From positions 1 through 10,862 of the forward strand of contig JAKMFG010000149.1 of NCBI GenBank assembly GCA_022425565.1: a stretch of DNA of 10,862 nucleotides, in the 5' to 3' direction. Below the pieces are notes generated by a model. That model searched no databases. It was not told where the DNA came from and saw nothing but the letters and a program-made list of their open reading frames with translations. Below, one piece after another: positions 1 to 6,697 of this stretch (positions within the stretch are counted from its first letter, which is position 1; each line of letters opens with the position of its first letter). Origin of the DNA: Alphaproteobacteria bacterium. Its GTDB lineage: Bacteria; Pseudomonadota; Alphaproteobacteria; Puniceispirillales; Puniceispirillaceae. The position numbers and the translations under genes were made by a program.

Positions 1-1230
1 GCCTACAAGGACGCCAAAACGCAGCTTCGGTGGCAAACCGGCGAGAAATATTATGAAAGCCTCGAGATCGCGATCCGGCATCACACGGCGCTGAAGTCGG
101 GAGCGCCGGTATTCGAACGGCTATGGATGTTCTGGCACAACCACTTCGCCATTGCCGAAAAGGACATGCTCGGCTGCTGGAACACAGGCGCCTATACCCG
201 CGAGGTCATTCGCCCGAACATGTGCGGCAGCTTCACTGATCTGGTTGAGGCGGTCACGACCTCATGGACCATGATCGCGCATCTCGACAACAGCCAGTCG
301 GTTGGCCCTAACTCGAAGCGGGGCAGGTGGAAGCGCGACAACGGTGAAGTAGCGACAGTCAACGAGAACCATGCGCGCGAGTTGCTGGAACTTCACACCG
401 TGTCTCCAGCGGCGGGATACTCGCAAGAAGACGTCATCGCACTGTCCTATATCATGGCTGGCTGGGAAAACCGCTGGTCGAAGAAGCGCGAGGAATGCAA
501 CCCGGTCCAGTTCGAGCCGAAAAGCCATGAACCCGGCAATCATGTGGTTATGGGCAAACGCTACAAGCAGCGTGGCCTGAGCGCCAAATCCAAGCTGACT
601 GACGTCATCAAGGACCTTTGCGTACATCCAAGCTGTGCCGAATTTATCTCGACCAAGCTGGTCCGCCATTTTGTGACCGACGATGTCACGCCGGAAATGG
701 TCCAGCCAGTCATTGAAGCCTGGACAAAGAGCGACGGAGATCTGCCGACAATTTACAAGGCGTTGATCAGAGTTGTTTACGCGCATACGGGAACACACAA
801 GAAATTCCTCAATCCGGAAGTCTGGTTCCTGCAGAGCGTGAAGGTCGCAGGCGCCAGTTGGCCGCCAACGCCGGACGAGATGCAGTATGATTTCGAGAGC
901 CGGCCGAAAGGCAAGGCGAAACGGCCGAAGTCGGTGATGTACAATCTTGGCCACCATCCTTACAAACCATCGCAACCAAATGGCTGGCCTGACACCGAAG
1001 CAGAGTGGCTCTCACCGGAACTGCTAATCAGGCGCCTCGCCATGGCCCGCCAAATGGCCGAAAACGGGATTCATAAGCAGGTATTGCCCCAGACCATTCC
1101 AAAGAATTTTGACAATGAAGTCGAAGTCTTCAGCTACCTGAAGAAAATCAAGGATACGAAAAGCGACTTCTACTCCCGGCCTGCGGACGCCCATTATCTT
1201 CTCTCGAGCGAATGGATGTTGAAAGTATGA
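1..1230 (+). CDS. DUF1800 family protein, 5' end outside the window
   Basis: The reading frame is open from the first base, so the gene starts upstream; 409 residues are visible. The family is recognised from FWHNHF at visible residues 44-49 and NENHARELLELHT at 121-133, both hallmark stretches of DUF1800. Further on, the segment around KFLNPEVWF fits the family's C-terminal part. DUF1800 proteins usually run to about 450-600 residues, so roughly 50-150 residues, including any export signal, are probably missing. The biochemical function of the family is not established; its genes are very often next to DUF1501 genes, as here. The stop codon overlaps the start of the DUF1501 gene as ATGA at 1227-1230, which implies one mRNA and coupled translation. 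The family call is firm; the function is unknown. Confidence 0.9.
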   Translation, partial: AYKDAKTQLRWQTGEKYYESLEIAIRHHTALKSGAPVFERLWMFWHNHFAIAEKDMLGCWNTGAYTREVIRPNMCGSFTDLVEAVTTSWTMIAHLDNSQSVGPNSKRGRWKRDNGEVATVNENHARELLELHTVSPAAGYSQEDVIALSYIMAGWENRWSKKREECNPVQFEPKSHEPGNHVVMGKRYKQRGLSAKSKLTDVIKDLCVHPSCAEFISTKLVRHFVTDDVTPEMVQPVIEAWTKSDGDLPTIYKALIRVVYAHTGTHKKFLNPEVWFLQSVKVAGASWPPTPDEMQYDFESRPKGKAKRPKSVMYNLGHHPYKPSQPNGWPDTEAEWLSPELLIRRLAMARQMAENGIHKQVLPQTIPKNFDNEVEVFSYLKKIKDTKSDFYSRPADAHYLLSSEWMLKV

Positions 1231-2369
1231 CCCTGAACAGACGCGAATTCATCACCGCTTGCGGATCACTGACACTCGTTGGCTCGCCCTTGTTCAACGC
1301 GCGTGCGGCCGGCCTTTCCAAGCGCAATCTTGTCATCATCATGCTCCGCGGCGGCATGGACGGCCTCACTGCTGTCCAGCCTCGGGACAAGGCAATGGAA
1401 CGGGCGCGGCCCGACATCCTCGTCGAGGAAGCCAAAAAGCTGACGTCTGATTTCAACCTTCATCCGCGCCTGGAAACATTTTATGAATGCTGGAAGGAAG
1501 GTACGGCATCGGTATTCCATGCCACCTCGATTCCCTATACTGGCCGCTCGCATTTTGACGGGCAGAACCTCATGGAAACCGGCGCCCACGTCGCCTATTC
1601 CGAGAAGACGGGCTGGCTCGGACGCGGCATGGATGCCGCCGAACTTCAGGGGCTTGCCGTCTCTCTGCCGATGCCGCTTTTGCTTCGCGGCAGCGAAGGG
1701 CTCGACAACTATTTCCCGACTTATATGAGGCTGCCCCTGAAGAAGGACATGGAGAGGATCAACGCCTCCTACAGTTCCGGATCGGATCTCGACAAGACGA
1801 TGAAGCGGATCCTGCACCGGCCAAGGTCGATGATGCAGCGCGCCACCGGAGACAACGAGGCGCACAAGCTGGCGAATGTTGCCGCAGAGGAGCTGTCGCG
1901 CGAGGACGGCCCACGTATTGCCGTGTTTGATCTCGACGGTTTCGACACCCATGCGGCGCAGGGCGGCAAGGATGGCGAGCATGGAGAGCAACTCAACAAC
2001 TACGACCGTGTGCTTCGCGTCCTCAAGGACAGGCTGGGTGACGAATTTGACAACACACTTGTCCTGACCCTGACCGAATTCGGCCGCAAGTTCGAGCAGA
2101 ATGGCGGCTATGGCACCGAGCACGGGTACGGCACCGCGATCCTGATGGCGGGCGGCCTGGTAAAAAAGGCGGAAGTTCACGCCGACTGGCCGGGCCTGAA
2201 GTCGAAAGAGCTGTTCGAGGGCCAGGACCTCAATGCCACCGTCGACGCACGGTCGGTCTATTGTGCTGCGATGGCGGCCTGCTTCGACGTCGATTTCGGC
2301 TATATGAAGCGCCACGCTTTCTGGGACGAACCGCTGACGGACGTCACCGAACAGCTGTTCAAGGTCTAG
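1227..2369 (+). CDS. DUF1501 family protein with Tat signal peptide
   Basis: This 380-residue protein belongs to DUF1501, a family related to the alkaline phosphatase/sulfatase superfamily fold. It begins with a twin-arginine signal: NRREFI at residues 4-9, then a hydrophobic stretch and a likely cleavage after ARAA near residue 28. It is therefore probably exported folded to the periplasm. Family landmarks are RGGMDGL (41-47), GRSHFDGQ (106-113), GFDTHAAQ (238-245), TLTEFGR (281-287) and GTEHGYG (296-302). These His/Asp/Glu-rich loops would sit around a metal site by analogy with the superfamily. An in-frame ATG at 1212 would add five residues, but 1227 gives the compact ATGA overlap with the upstream gene and puts the RR pair at the usual place. 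The substrate is unknown; a role with the DUF1800 partner is inferred from gene order. Confidence 0.9.
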   Translation: MTLNRREFITACGSLTLVGSPLFNARAAGLSKRNLVIIMLRGGMDGLTAVQPRDKAMERARPDILVEEAKKLTSDFNLHPRLETFYECWKEGTASVFHATSIPYTGRSHFDGQNLMETGAHVAYSEKTGWLGRGMDAAELQGLAVSLPMPLLLRGSEGLDNYFPTYMRLPLKKDMERINASYSSGSDLDKTMKRILHRPRSMMQRATGDNEAHKLANVAAEELSREDGPRIAVFDLDGFDTHAAQGGKDGEHGEQLNNYDRVLRVLKDRLGDEFDNTLVLTLTEFGRKFEQNGGYGTEHGYGTAILMAGGLVKKAEVHADWPGLKSKELFEGQDLNATVDARSVYCAAMAACFDVDFGYMKRHAFWDEPLTDVTEQLFKV

Positions 2370-2397
2370 GAACTCCTATTTTCAGAATCCCCAGCGA

Positions 2398-2428
2398 CCT
2401 GCCGGCGGCAACCTCCGCCGCCGGTAGG
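2398..2428. terminator. GC-rich hairpin after the DUF1501 gene, possible terminator
   Basis: A 12-bp stem (2398-2409 pairing with 2417-2428, one G-U pair) closes a 7-base loop. It starts 28 bases after the DUF1501 stop and ends 36 bases before the tRNA. No T-run follows, so it is not a classical intrinsic terminator. It could instead stabilise the 3' end of the mRNA or be one copy of a dispersed palindrome. The structure is seen in the sequence; its role is inferred. Confidence 0.45.
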
Positions 2429-2464
2429 CAAACTGGCGTTGTCTGTGGTAGACAGGCCTCCGGC

Positions 2465-2552
2465 GCGAGCGTGGCGGAATTGGTAGACGCAGCGGACTTA
2501 AAATCCGCAGATCGTAAAGATCATAGGGGTTCGAGTCCCCTCGCTCGTACCA
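2465..2552 (+). tRNA. tRNA-Leu (anticodon UAA)
   Basis: A complete class II cloverleaf can be folded by hand. The 7-bp acceptor stem is 2465-2471 with 2542-2548 (first pair G-U), followed by discriminator A and an encoded CCA at 2550-2552. The anticodon stem 2492-2496/2504-2508 carries the loop CTTAAAA, with anticodon TAA at 2499-2501. The long variable arm has the stem GATC/GATC (2510-2513 with 2519-2522), as expected for tRNA-Leu. The T stem 2525-2529/2537-2541 closes the loop TTCGAGT. The tRNA reads UUA/UUG leucine codons. No -35/-10 pair convinced me upstream. Confidence 0.97.
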
Positions 2553-2554
2553 TC

Positions 2555-2599
2555 CTGAATTCATATATCTATATATTTCAATTCTTTGAAAGAATTCAG
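2555..2599. repeat. AT-rich nested inverted repeat between tRNA-Leu and a convergent gene
   Basis: The outer arms CTGAATTC (2555-2562) and GAATTCAG (2592-2599) are perfect inverted copies. Between them lie an ATATA/TATAT hairpin (2563-2576) and a second palindrome, AATTCTTT-G-AAAGAATT (2580-2596), that shares the right outer arm. The segment separates the tRNA from a gene arriving on the other strand, so a two-way transcription stop is a reasonable guess. It is markedly AT-rich compared with its surroundings. Confidence 0.45.
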
Positions 2600-2600
2600 C

Positions 2601-2993
2601 TCAGTATTCTGGATATTCCGGCTCGGTAAAGGCACGGTGTTCCCGGTAAAACCCGCCAATGCAACGCCAGGCTGCCCCTTCCTCGCGCGATGACAGTGGA
2701 AAGGTACCGGTACATTCCCACAGGTTCGTCGTCAGTGGGTTTTTAACCAGCAGGTACCAGACGGGACCTTCTTCATTCAGATGGGTATCTGTTGCGATAA
2801 CCTCGCCGCGCTCCATCATGACGAGCGCATCGGCCCCATACAGGACATGCGGATTCTCGTCGGCATGCCTCTTGCCGTCATGGGCAAATGCAGAGCTGCT
2901 GAAAATGCCGCCGGATACAATGATCCCGGCAAGCAATGCCAATAGAATACCGAAAGGATTTCGGGTGGAATATCTTGTGATGCCAGACGTCAT
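2601..2993 (-). CDS. small secreted protein of unknown function
   Basis: I do not recognise the family. The 130-residue protein has a hydrophobic segment at about residues 14-34 and a good signal-peptidase site after AFA at 35-37, leaving a mature protein of about 93 residues in the periplasm. The mature part begins HDGKRH, has exactly two cysteines (94 and 111) that could form a disulfide, and ends acidic and aromatic. The start at 2993 is preferred because AGGA (minus strand, 3002-3005) lies 8 bases upstream. An in-frame ATG at 3014 would add seven residues but has no visible ribosome site. The gene is followed by the AT-rich inverted repeat and then the oppositely oriented tRNA. Coding status rests on the signal peptide, ribosome site and length. 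Confidence 0.7.
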   Translation of the reverse strand: MTSGITRYSTRNPFGILLALLAGIIVSGGIFSSSAFAHDGKRHADENPHVLYGADALVMMERGEVIATDTHLNEEGPVWYLLVKNPLTTNLWECTGTFPLSSREEGAAWRCIGGFYREHRAFTEPEYPEY

Positions 2994-3085
2994 GACCGTG
3001 GTCCTGATTTGCATTCTGTAAATTCTAAATCAGCAGGACCCATGTCTTCAACGCCTCCTTACGCGATTCCGTATCAGACGGCACT

Positions 3086-3262
3086 TTACTTAGAGAACCC
3101 CTCACCCATGCCCTTGAAGATGCCTTTCAGTCGCTTCGAGACCTGAGGCGACGGGCTGTCCGGGGCAAACGCGTTGTTACTGGGCTTCAGCATAGGCGCA
3201 ATAAAAAAGGCGCCGGCAGTGGCTGCGACCACGACCATGATGACAATGATTGTGTTCTTCAT
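3086..3262 (-). CDS. 58-residue single-pass membrane protein, unknown
   Basis: The protein has one strong hydrophobic segment at residues 4-24, a Pro/Ser/Asn-rich linker, and a basic C-terminal tail from residue 43 containing KRLKGIFKG. It looks like a small inner-membrane protein or one with an uncleaved anchor; no family is recognised. The same frame stays open to an ATG at 3469, but the added part overlaps the 63-residue gene and contains no convincing domain, so the start at 3262 (MKNTIIV) is chosen. The ribosome site is weak (GGGCAG close to the ATG, or AAGGCGG farther away). It lies 103 bases downstream of the 63-residue gene and may belong to the same transcript or have its own promoter in that gap. 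Confidence 0.5.
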   Translation of the reverse strand: MKNTIIVIMVVVAATAGAFFIAPMLKPSNNAFAPDSPSPQVSKRLKGIFKGMGEGFSK

Positions 3263-3277
3263 CTGCCCATGTCCGCC

Positions 3278-3303
3278 TTGAAAAGAGTCACAAGCTTTTT
3301 CAA
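3278..3303. repeat. inverted repeat upstream of the 58-residue gene
   Basis: TTGAAAA (3278-3284) and TTTTCAA (3297-3303) are perfect inverted copies. The stem extends inward to eight pairs if one T is bulged. It lies in the leader region of the 58-residue gene, 15 bases before its start, so it could be an operator or an mRNA hairpin. No regulator can be named. Confidence 0.3.
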
Positions 3304-3328
3304 CAAACCGGGGGTCGGCGAGCATCAG

Positions 3329-3359
3329 GTTATAATGCGCCAGCGCCGAAGGCCAGCAA
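3329..3359 (-). promoter_or_regulatory. possible promoter for the 58-residue gene
   Basis: On the minus strand TTGCTG (3359-3354) and TATAAC (3334-3329) resemble -35 and -10 boxes, but the 19-base spacer is longer than ideal. The site lies in the gap between the 63- and 58-residue genes, where a separate promoter would be expected if they are not co-transcribed. Recognised by eye only. Confidence 0.25.
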
Positions 3360-3365
3360 GAGCCA

Positions 3366-3557
3366 TCACAGGGCAGCGCCGTAGCGGTATATGATATAGA
3401 GCCACCCTGCGGCGACCATCGCACCCAGCGCAAGGGCCCGCATCCGCTTGCTCGTCCGTCCCTGGGCAATCCACTGGGTCATCAGCTTGCCGAGAAACAC
3501 GACAGCAAGGGCAAACAAGGCCAGATCGAAGAGAAGTAGATAATGATCCGCGCTCAT
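3366..3557 (-). CDS. 63-residue two-pass membrane protein, unknown
   Basis: This small protein has two hydrophobic segments, at about residues 6-25 and 43-59, joined by a basic loop (QGRTSKRMR). By the positive-inside rule the loop would be cytoplasmic and both ends periplasmic. I do not recognise the family. The ATG at 3557 lies 14 bases after the stop of the 391-residue gene, and AAGGCGGA overlapping that stop can serve as the ribosome site, so the two genes are probably co-transcribed. Short hydrophobic frames arise by chance, so confidence is moderate. Confidence 0.6.
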   Translation of the reverse strand: MSADHYLLLFDLALFALAVVFLGKLMTQWIAQGRTSKRMRALALGAMVAAGWLYIIYRYGAAL

Positions 3558-3571
3558 TACTGCGGTCCGCC

Positions 3572-4747
3572 TTATGGCATATGAGTGACAGTTACACCAA
3601 GCTGTTGGATCGCCATATCGGGAAGCATCATGAATCCGATCGAACTCGACAGCGGCACAGGCATGCCCGGCTGAGCCAAAATCTGAAGCTCGCCACCCTG
3701 GCTGATCAAGCCCTCGATCGGCGGCAACAGATTCGCTGCGTTCTCCGGGAACGTGCCTTGCAGCGTTGAAGCAATGGCTATGCGCGCCATCGTCCGGATA
3801 TCGCCATCACTGACACCCTCTTCCTCGGCGGCAATTTCGACCAGAATGTCCAGCAGGCCACTGTCATCGATAACGATCTCGGCCGCATCGAGCGATACCG
3901 CGCCGGACAAGCCAAGAAGCGCGGCCCCATTTTCCTCTGGCGAGGACAGCATCGGCAAGAGTTGCGAATAGGCACTCTGCGCCAATGACAAGGCAATGTT
4001 GAAACGAATTTCGGTCAAATCACGCATTGCCGCCTCAATGCCATAGAACATGGTCATGGAGTCACCCGCCAGTCGAACTCCCGAAGCGATCTTCAGATCC
4101 ATCCCGACATCAGTGATGCCCCGTTCAGCCAGTTTCTGGAACATGGGATCCGCGCCAGCTGCCGAACCGTCGAGTGGCATCATCGTGAAACCGTCGATCT
4201 CGAAACCGGCACTTGTGACAATCTGCTGGCCGTTATTCAGCATGTCGAAGGCAAACGGAAGCGAGGCGACACGGTCAACCGAGAACAGCGCCTCTTCATC
4301 GGCCATACCCATATTTTCAAGCAGCACGCTTGTTCCAGGGGTGAGATACTGTTCGTAATCCACCATCTCGTCATCACTGGCCAACACGCCCATCGCGATA
4401 TCACGAAGCTCGGTCCGGCCAATGAAAAGCTCTTCCTCTACCGCCTCGAGATTTTCGGCGACCAGTTCATTCACAAACCAGTCGGCCTCGCCAAAATTGC
4501 CGGTGGCGTCGATCCGCACATAATCAGCACGTACGATTTCCTCACCATACTCGACCATGACGACATCGAAGAGCTCGCCAGACCCTGTCACCATGTCTAT
4601 CGAGCCGTCGGCAAAGGACAGAACATTGCCATTGTCGAGTTGGAGGGTCGTGCGGGCGGATGCCAGAGATGGCTGGAAAACCAGAATCGCAGCGGCCGTA
4701 AGCGCGGAAAGGAAGGTCGGGGAAGTCTTGATCATCGGGATCATCAT
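3572..4747 (-). CDS. 391-residue secreted (periplasmic) protein, unknown function
   Basis: The N-terminus is a typical signal peptide: positively charged start, hydrophobic residues 12-28, and a signal-peptidase site after ASA at 29-31. The mature protein is about 360 residues, strongly acidic, without cysteines or further membrane segments. The C-terminal part, from about residue 280, has a rhythm (DDSGLLD, GGELQI, PVPL, LGVTVTH) that reminds me of uncharacterised alphaproteobacterial periplasmic proteins; that is recollection, not a family assignment. No catalytic motif is visible. The start at 4747 follows GGAG (minus strand, 4755-4758) by 7 bases; ATGs at 4744 and 4735 are alternatives. 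It heads a minus-strand group with the 63-residue membrane protein and faces away from the rhomboid gene across a 92-base gap. Confidence 0.85.
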   Translation of the reverse strand: MMIPMIKTSPTFLSALTAAAILVFQPSLASARTTLQLDNGNVLSFADGSIDMVTGSGELFDVVMVEYGEEIVRADYVRIDATGNFGEADWFVNELVAENLEAVEEELFIGRTELRDIAMGVLASDDEMVDYEQYLTPGTSVLLENMGMADEEALFSVDRVASLPFAFDMLNNGQQIVTSAGFEIDGFTMMPLDGSAAGADPMFQKLAERGITDVGMDLKIASGVRLAGDSMTMFYGIEAAMRDLTEIRFNIALSLAQSAYSQLLPMLSSPEENGAALLGLSGAVSLDAAEIVIDDSGLLDILVEIAAEEEGVSDGDIRTMARIAIASTLQGTFPENAANLLPPIEGLISQGGELQILAQPGMPVPLSSSIGFMMLPDMAIQQLGVTVTHMP

Positions 4748-4839
4748 GACAAATCTCCATGGAAAGATGGCAGTTTCAAGACGATGTGCCTATGTCTTTA
4801 GTTGGTAACCTACGGGCAATCTTCAACGGAAACACCCAG

Positions 4840-5760
4840 ATGTTTTTTCTTCCGCTGTTTGACGATAATCCGTCGCGCCAAACGCCATGGGTCGCCTGGT
4901 CGATCATTGCGTTGTGCGTGATCGTCTTTTTCTGGCAGCAATCGCTTGGCCATCAGGGCGAGCGCATCGCCTTCTACCAATACGGATTCGTGCCGGCGAA
5001 CGCCAGCGGTGCTGCTCCGCTGCCGCCGGGCCTTGCCGTTATTCCTGCATGGGCAACCATGGTCACGGCCATGTTTCTGCATGGTGGCTGGATGCATATT
5101 GGCGGCAACATGCTTTATCTTTGGATTTTCGGCGACAATGTCGAAGATTCGATGGGGCCCGTGCGGTTTGCAATCTTCTATGTGCTATGCGGCGTCGCGG
5201 CGGCACTGGCCCAATATATAATTGATCCCGCCTCGACAACGCCGATGGTCGGGGCCTCGGGCGGCATTGCAGGTATCCTTGGTGCTTATCTGATATTGCA
5301 CCCGCGGGCTGCCGTGCGGACCTTCATGCTGATCATTATTTTCGTTCGGTTCATCAACCTGCCGGCCTGGCTTGTGCTCGGCGTCTGGATCGCCGGCCAG
5401 TTCGTGGCCGTTCCCAGCGCGCTGGCTGGCACCGATGGGGGCGTTGCCTATTTCGCGCATATCGGCGGTTTCATCGCTGGAATGTGCCTTGTGCCATTTT
5501 TCAAGCGTGGTGACGTGCCACTGTTCGGTGCAAACGACACACCACCGGAACGCTGGGATGCAGAGCCCATTCCCTTTTCCGAAATCAGGCAGCAGGCGCG
5601 CTATCGGTACAGCCGCCGGGGCAATGACCCGCTCGGATCACGTGTCGTGGTGAAAGAAGATGGTGCATCGCCTTGGGCCAACCCACCGGAGCGCAGGAAC
5701 GGACGACGGAAATCAGGCTCTGTTCCGCGGTTTCGAAAACCACCGGAAAGTGACGGCTAG
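4840..5760 (+). CDS. rhomboid family intramembrane serine protease
   Basis: Rhomboids cleave membrane proteins within or near their transmembrane segments in the inner membrane. The signature parts are present: HGGWMHIGGN at 81-90, supplying the His86 and Asn90 expected near the oxyanion hole; GASG at 138-141 with catalytic Ser140; and His207 in AHIGG for the catalytic dyad. About six or seven hydrophobic segments lie between residues 17 and 220. The start at 4840 gives 306 residues and places the short N-terminus directly before the first membrane helix. In-frame ATGs at 4759 and 4792 lack a ribosome site and add an unlikely extension. The last 85 residues form a hydrophilic, Arg- and Pro-rich cytoplasmic tail with no recognised domain. 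It may belong with the envelope-protein genes opposite, but the substrate is unknown. Confidence 0.93.
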   Translation: MFFLPLFDDNPSRQTPWVAWSIIALCVIVFFWQQSLGHQGERIAFYQYGFVPANASGAAPLPPGLAVIPAWATMVTAMFLHGGWMHIGGNMLYLWIFGDNVEDSMGPVRFAIFYVLCGVAAALAQYIIDPASTTPMVGASGGIAGILGAYLILHPRAAVRTFMLIIIFVRFINLPAWLVLGVWIAGQFVAVPSALAGTDGGVAYFAHIGGFIAGMCLVPFFKRGDVPLFGANDTPPERWDAEPIPFSEIRQQARYRYSRRGNDPLGSRVVVKEDGASPWANPPERRNGRRKSGSVPRFRKPPESDG

Positions 5761-6521
5761 CCCCCCTCGCCGAGCGGCATGATTTCAGCATCGGCGCCCA
5801 TCTCGCGAACGCCGGCTGCCAGCGCCTCGGCGGCGGCATGCGTGACCTGCTGGTCCAACCCGCTGACCACCGCCGCAGTACCAAACTGCCCTGGCTTGAA
5901 CCAGGGATAGCTGCCGATGCTGACACCCTCATGCGCGGCCTGCACCGATTCCATGATGCTGGCAATGGTTCCCTCGCCGATCGCGCACTGAACGGTCAGC
6001 CGCGTCATCGCCACGCCCCCCGGAAGGCTGTCGCGAAGTCCCTCAAACATGGCCTGCATGATTGAGGGCACGCCGGCGAACACATGAACATTCTCCAGAA
6101 TGAACCCGGGTGCTGCGCTCAGCGGGTTGTCGATCAGCGCCGCCGCCTCGGGGATATCTGCCATTTTCTGGCGCGCGGCGTTGAATTCCAGACCAGTGTT
6201 CTCGTAATGCGCCAGCAACCGTGCCTCCGCCTCCGGGTGACGGATTACCTTCTTGCCAAAGGCAGCAGCGATACATTCTGTGGTGATGTCGTCATGGGTC
6301 GGTCCGATACCACCACTTGTGAACACCAGATCGTGCGCGGCAGACATGGTCTTCACCGTTTCGATGATGGTCTCGCGGATATCTGGGATGACGCGCGCCT
6401 CGCGAAGCTGGATTCCCTGACTGTTCAATTGTTCGGCAAGCCAACCGATATTCTTGTCCTTGGTACGACCACTCAGAATCTCATCTCCGATTACAATGAT
6501 CGCGGCTGTCGGATTGGTCAT
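5757..6521 (-). CDS. molybdopterin-binding domain protein, CinA N-terminal-like
   Basis: The 254-residue protein has the MoCF_biosynth/MoaB-Mog fold signature: GDEILSG at 12-18, TSGGIGPTHDD at 68-78, and FAGVPSIM at 148-155, which matches the pattern of CinA N-terminal domains. It lacks the C-terminal nicotinamide-nucleotide amidohydrolase domain of full-length CinA (usually over 400 residues). Annotation as 'competence/damage-inducible protein A' would therefore overstate what is known. Related domains bind molybdopterin or act on nucleotide substrates such as ADP-ribose; which applies here cannot be read from the sequence. The ATG at 6521 is in good position, with a weak GCGAG ahead of it. 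It is transcribed away from map, and its stop shares bases with the rhomboid stop. Confidence 0.9.
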   Translation of the reverse strand: MTNPTAAIIVIGDEILSGRTKDKNIGWLAEQLNSQGIQLREARVIPDIRETIIETVKTMSAAHDLVFTSGGIGPTHDDITTECIAAAFGKKVIRHPEAEARLLAHYENTGLEFNAARQKMADIPEAAALIDNPLSAAPGFILENVHVFAGVPSIMQAMFEGLRDSLPGGVAMTRLTVQCAIGEGTIASIMESVQAAHEGVSIGSYPWFKPGQFGTAAVVSGLDQQVTHAAAEALAAGVREMGADAEIMPLGEGG

Positions 6522-6563
6522 ATCAACTCGCTTTGCTGTCAGATAACGGTACGCGTTCCACCC

Positions 6564-6591
6564 GAAATAACCTTTATATGGAGATGGTCAA
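6564..6591 (-). promoter_or_regulatory. possible promoter of the CinA-like gene
   Basis: On the minus strand TTGACC (6591-6586) and TATTTC (6569-6564), with 16 bases between, resemble sigma-70 type boxes about 45 bases before the start codon. The 176-base gap to map must hold promoters for both divergent genes; I found no equally good pair facing map. Recognised by eye only. Confidence 0.3.
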
Positions 6592-6697
6592 GGTTGAAGC
6601 GATGTGAAAATATGTGGTGTGGCTAAATGGCTTGGCATTCGCACCATTTGCCGATAGTGGTAACCGCGTCAGGACCAGAGGGACATTTCCAGAGACC

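Noticed and set aside
1266..2315. Minus-strand open frame of 349 residues opposite the DUF1501 gene
   Set aside because: The plus strand encodes a clear DUF1501 protein; the antisense translation has no family features and no ribosome site.
2465..2600. tRNA-Leu as an integration site for a mobile island
   Set aside because: No integrase is present and I found no duplicated copy of the tRNA 3' end in the window.
3263..3469. Extended start of the 58-residue frame at 3469
   Set aside because: The extension overlaps most of the 63-residue gene and lacks a hydrophobic or conserved segment before MKNTIIV.
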